From Cyanobacteria bacterium FACHB-502 (GTDB lineage Bacteria > Cyanobacteriota > Cyanobacteriia > Elainellales > Elainellaceae), in contig JACJNZ010000080.1 of the NCBI GenBank assembly GCA_014695325.1, forward strand, positions 92,182 through 156,181: a DNA stretch of 64,000 nucleotides, in the 5' to 3' direction. The notes under the pieces are model-generated. The model searched no databases. It saw only the letters and a list, made by a program, of their open reading frames with translations, and was not told where the DNA came from. This document shows, piece after piece, positions 62,478-64,000 of this stretch (position 1 is its first letter; every line of letters begins with the position of its first letter). Position numbers and translations under genes: made by a program.

Positions 62478-63031
62478 TGGCTCGATTGATCTTTTTAGGA
62501 CCTCCTGGCGCAGGTAAGGGTACGCAGGCACAGGTATTAGCCAAGCACTTTGGCATTCCTCACATCTCCACTGGGGATATTTTGCGGAGTGCAGTGGCGC
62601 GGCAGACGGAGTTAGGGCAAAAAGCGCAGTCCTATATGGATCAGGGCGAACTGGTTCCCGACCAGCTCATTATTGATATGGTACGGGAGCGGCTCCACGA
62701 AGATGACGTGACTCCAGGCTGGATTCTCGACGGTTTTCCCCGTACGGTGACTCAGGCAAACTCTCTCGATCAACTGCTTCAGGAAATCCATCAGTCCTAC
62801 GATTACGTGGTGAATTTTGATGTACCTGATGTAATTCTGATCGATCGCCTGCTGAACAGGGGGCGGAAGGACGACACCGAAGAGGTGGTGAAGCATCGTC
62901 TGGATGTTTATCGCAAGCAGACCGCTCCGCTAATTGACTTCTACCAGAACCGCAGTCAGTTGATTTCGGTGAACGGCGATCAGTCGGTCGAGGATGTGAC
63001 GGCTCACCTGGAGCAGTTAATCAACGCTTAA
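62477..63031 (+). CDS. adk: Adenylate kinase
   Basis: A 184-residue protein starting at GTG overlapping the secY stop by one base. ARLIFLGPPGAGKGTQAQVLAKHFGIPHISTGDILR contains the P-loop and NMP site, GWILDGFPRTVTQA the conserved LDGFPRT, and RGRKDDTEEVVKHRL the short lid. This is the short-lid form, common in cyanobacteria. Interconverts ATP + AMP and 2 ADP. Last gene of the operon here. Confidence 0.97.
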   Translation: MARLIFLGPPGAGKGTQAQVLAKHFGIPHISTGDILRSAVARQTELGQKAQSYMDQGELVPDQLIIDMVRERLHEDDVTPGWILDGFPRTVTQANSLDQLLQEIHQSYDYVVNFDVPDVILIDRLLNRGRKDDTEEVVKHRLDVYRKQTAPLIDFYQNRSQLISVNGDQSVEDVTAHLEQLINA

Positions 63032-63062
63032 TTTCACTCAGTTCCTTTGCTGAAATATAGTT

Positions 63063-63110
63063 GGGCTGCGTTGTCTCGAAGAAGAGTTGGCGCAGCCCTT
63101 CTTTATTTTG
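63063..63110 (+). terminator. Rho-independent terminator of the ribosomal operon
   Basis: Perfect 8-bp arms GGGCTGCG (63063-63070) and CGCAGCCC (63091-63098) around a 20-nt loop, then TTCTTTATTTTG. It lies 32 bp after the adk stop. Confidence 0.88.
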
Positions 63111-63121
63111 TGGCGATCGTC

Positions 63122-63421
63122 CTATAAGGGAATCCTCAATCCGGTGACAGGATACCCGCGTTGATATAGGCGCATCAGCTCACCGGGAAGCGGTTGAATG
63201 GGTGACGCACTGGCACGAACAATAATCGGTTGAGTCCAGGCGTAGCTATCGCAAAATCCGCAACGCTCCAGGTCAATCACACTCTGATCGACCGCATCGG
63301 GATCGCCTAGCAGGATAAACTTTACCTGCGATCGCCCCGGAGGGGGGCTGGCATCGCCTCGCCCAAAACGGTCATGCAAAGGTTTACCGAAAGCCGTAGA
63401 CGGTTCGGGAGGGTAAGTCAT
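63122..63421 (-). CDS. Conserved hypothetical protein
   Basis: 99 residues from the ATG at 63421 (MTYPPEPSTAFGKPLHDRFG); the frame extends upstream to 63490 but that stretch is not protein-like. RSQVKFILLGDPDAVDQSVIDLERCGFCDSYAWTQPI and LPGELMRLYQRGYPVTGLRIPL are the folded blocks. I know it only as the type of small protein found across cyanobacteria; no function. It converges on adk, with the operon terminator between. Confidence 0.72.
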   Translation of the reverse strand: MTYPPEPSTAFGKPLHDRFGRGDASPPPGRSQVKFILLGDPDAVDQSVIDLERCGFCDSYAWTQPIIVRASASPIQPLPGELMRLYQRGYPVTGLRIPL

Positions 63422-63510
63422 GTATTTAGATCTCCATAGGGTAAAGAACCCTAGAGAGTGGAACAAGACTTTAAAACATGACTGAATCAACCAGAACGTA
63501 TAATCGTCCT

Positions 63511-63690
63511 AGCCTTCAGACTGCTCACATCAGCCTGGGAGGTTAGCTGGCTATGAGTGTTCGCAGCACCCATAGTCGGCGATCGATCTCCTGATGAGAA
63601 CAATCACTCCCTCAGTCCATCTCTAGGTAAAGCATGGCTCTCCGGTTAAGTTGCATTGAGCCATTGCTTCACGCCACCAAAATTTTTTTG
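63511..63690 (+). ncRNA. Candidate structured small RNA, about 180 nt
   Basis: A consensus -10 box TATAAT (63499-63504) precedes a segment with strong local stems: CTATGAGTG-ttcgcag-CACCCATAG (63551-63575, one mismatch) and AAAGCATGGCTC/GAGCCATTGCTT (63629-63640 and 63658-63669, one bulge). A run of seven T (63683-63689) follows. The size and the GTGTTCGC loop would fit a 6S-like RNA, but I could not show the central bubble or the long closing stem, so no family is assigned. The -35 is weak. Confidence 0.35.
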
Positions 63691-63800
63691 TGCGAGTAAT
63701 AGTAGGGGGTGGGGCGATGCGACGCAGTTTCCCCTTCGGGGTAATCGTGATTTATCAGAAACAGCTATGGTCTAGGCTGTAATTTCATCGAACCACCCTT

Positions 63801-64000
63801 GATTCGGGCTAATTCCGTTTTTAGGATCTTAGGCGGAATGGAAGGCAAAAACAGACCGAAGAAACGCTCTCAGGATTCGGGCTAATGCCCAAAATCAGGG
63901 GTATTATACGGAAAATTCGTCGGGCTAATGTCCGATTTGGGGGATTAGACAGAATTGATTCAGGCTAATTGCCTCTATAGGGTAGATAGCCCGAATTAAT
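63801..64000 (+). repeat. Cluster of about 40-bp palindromic units (GGGCTAAT repeats)
   Basis: Four units start with (ATTC)GGGCTAAT at 63806, 63879, 63922 and 63962 (last AGGCTAAT), spaced 73, 43 and 40 bp. Each continues CC..TT.GGGG.. and ends in ATTA/TTAG..C(a/g)GAAT, so the ends are inverted copies of each other (ATTCnGGCTAA...TTAGnCnGAAT). Units are diverged and have no constant spacer, unlike a CRISPR. The cluster reaches the window edge. Confidence 0.7.

Larger units (their letters stand above)
63422..64000. other. Non-coding region with candidate ncRNA and palindromic repeat cluster
   Basis: About 580 bp to the right edge with no supported protein gene. It contains a TATAAT box (63499-63504), a candidate structured RNA, a CCCC-ttc-GGGG hairpin (63731-63741) and the palindromic units from 63801. 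Confidence 0.5.

Noticed and set aside
63801..64000. Possible CRISPR array
   Set aside because: The units are diverged, palindromic throughout, unequally spaced and without unique spacers of constant length; no cas gene nearby.

Overview
The window is chromosomal DNA of a cyanobacterium. The evidence is oxygenic-photosynthesis genes (psaC, psaX, psbH, psbN, ndhN, chlM), the light-repressed hibernation factor lrtA, many small DUF proteins typical of cyanobacteria, and very frequent CGATCG/GCGATCGC (HIP1-type) octamers inside genes. The set suggests a Leptolyngbya-like filamentous lineage, but no marker here fixes the genus. I see no rRNA, tRNA, CRISPR array, transposase, integrase or prophage.

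Left part (1-16 kb): the 5' part of a large secreted repeat protein runs off the left edge. Then come a DUF937/EF-hand protein, psaC with a strong terminator, a DUF554 membrane protein, a NarL-type response regulator, a PadR-type regulator, a probable cytochrome b6f haem-insertion factor (CCB1-like), tyrA, a DinG-like protein with degraded helicase motifs, DUF2839 and DUF1815 proteins, a PBP4-type carboxypeptidase, a DapL-like aminotransferase, a thioredoxin, a DUF423 protein and chlM.

Middle (16-51 kb): purE, DinB, an HPP-family membrane protein, a GH31 alpha-glucosidase, a LivH/NatD permease, psaX (37 aa), an isolated purS, a creatininase-family protein, lipB, lrtA and a lone GvpL/F protein. 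A long minus-strand run follows: ClC with CBS and USP domains, a small membrane protein, gshA, a HAD phosphatase, a MIF-like tautomerase, a flavin reductase and a BcsA-like synthase. Then DUF4079, typA, a lipoprotein, an FGGY kinase, nusB, a GT39 transferase, an alpha/beta hydrolase, cobK, pth, tatA, the divergent pair psbH/psbN, a STAS protein and ndhN.

Right part (51-64 kb): the S10-spc ribosomal operon, rplC to secY and adk, behind a leader of about 450 nt with a good sigma70-type promoter. It ends after adk at a strong terminator, without infA/rpsM/rpsK/rpoA. Beyond it lie a small conserved gene on the other strand, a candidate structured RNA, and a cluster of about 40-bp palindromic units reaching the right edge.

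No complete new multi-gene system is evident. The most unusual signal is a recurring architecture: at least eight unrelated genes end in a short (12-26 bp), slightly diverged tandem duplication lying across the stop codon. Other points of interest are a ClC protein whose gating glutamate is replaced by glutamine, the apparently inactive helicase homologue, the orphan GvpL/F beside lrtA, the palindrome cluster, and the candidate ncRNA.
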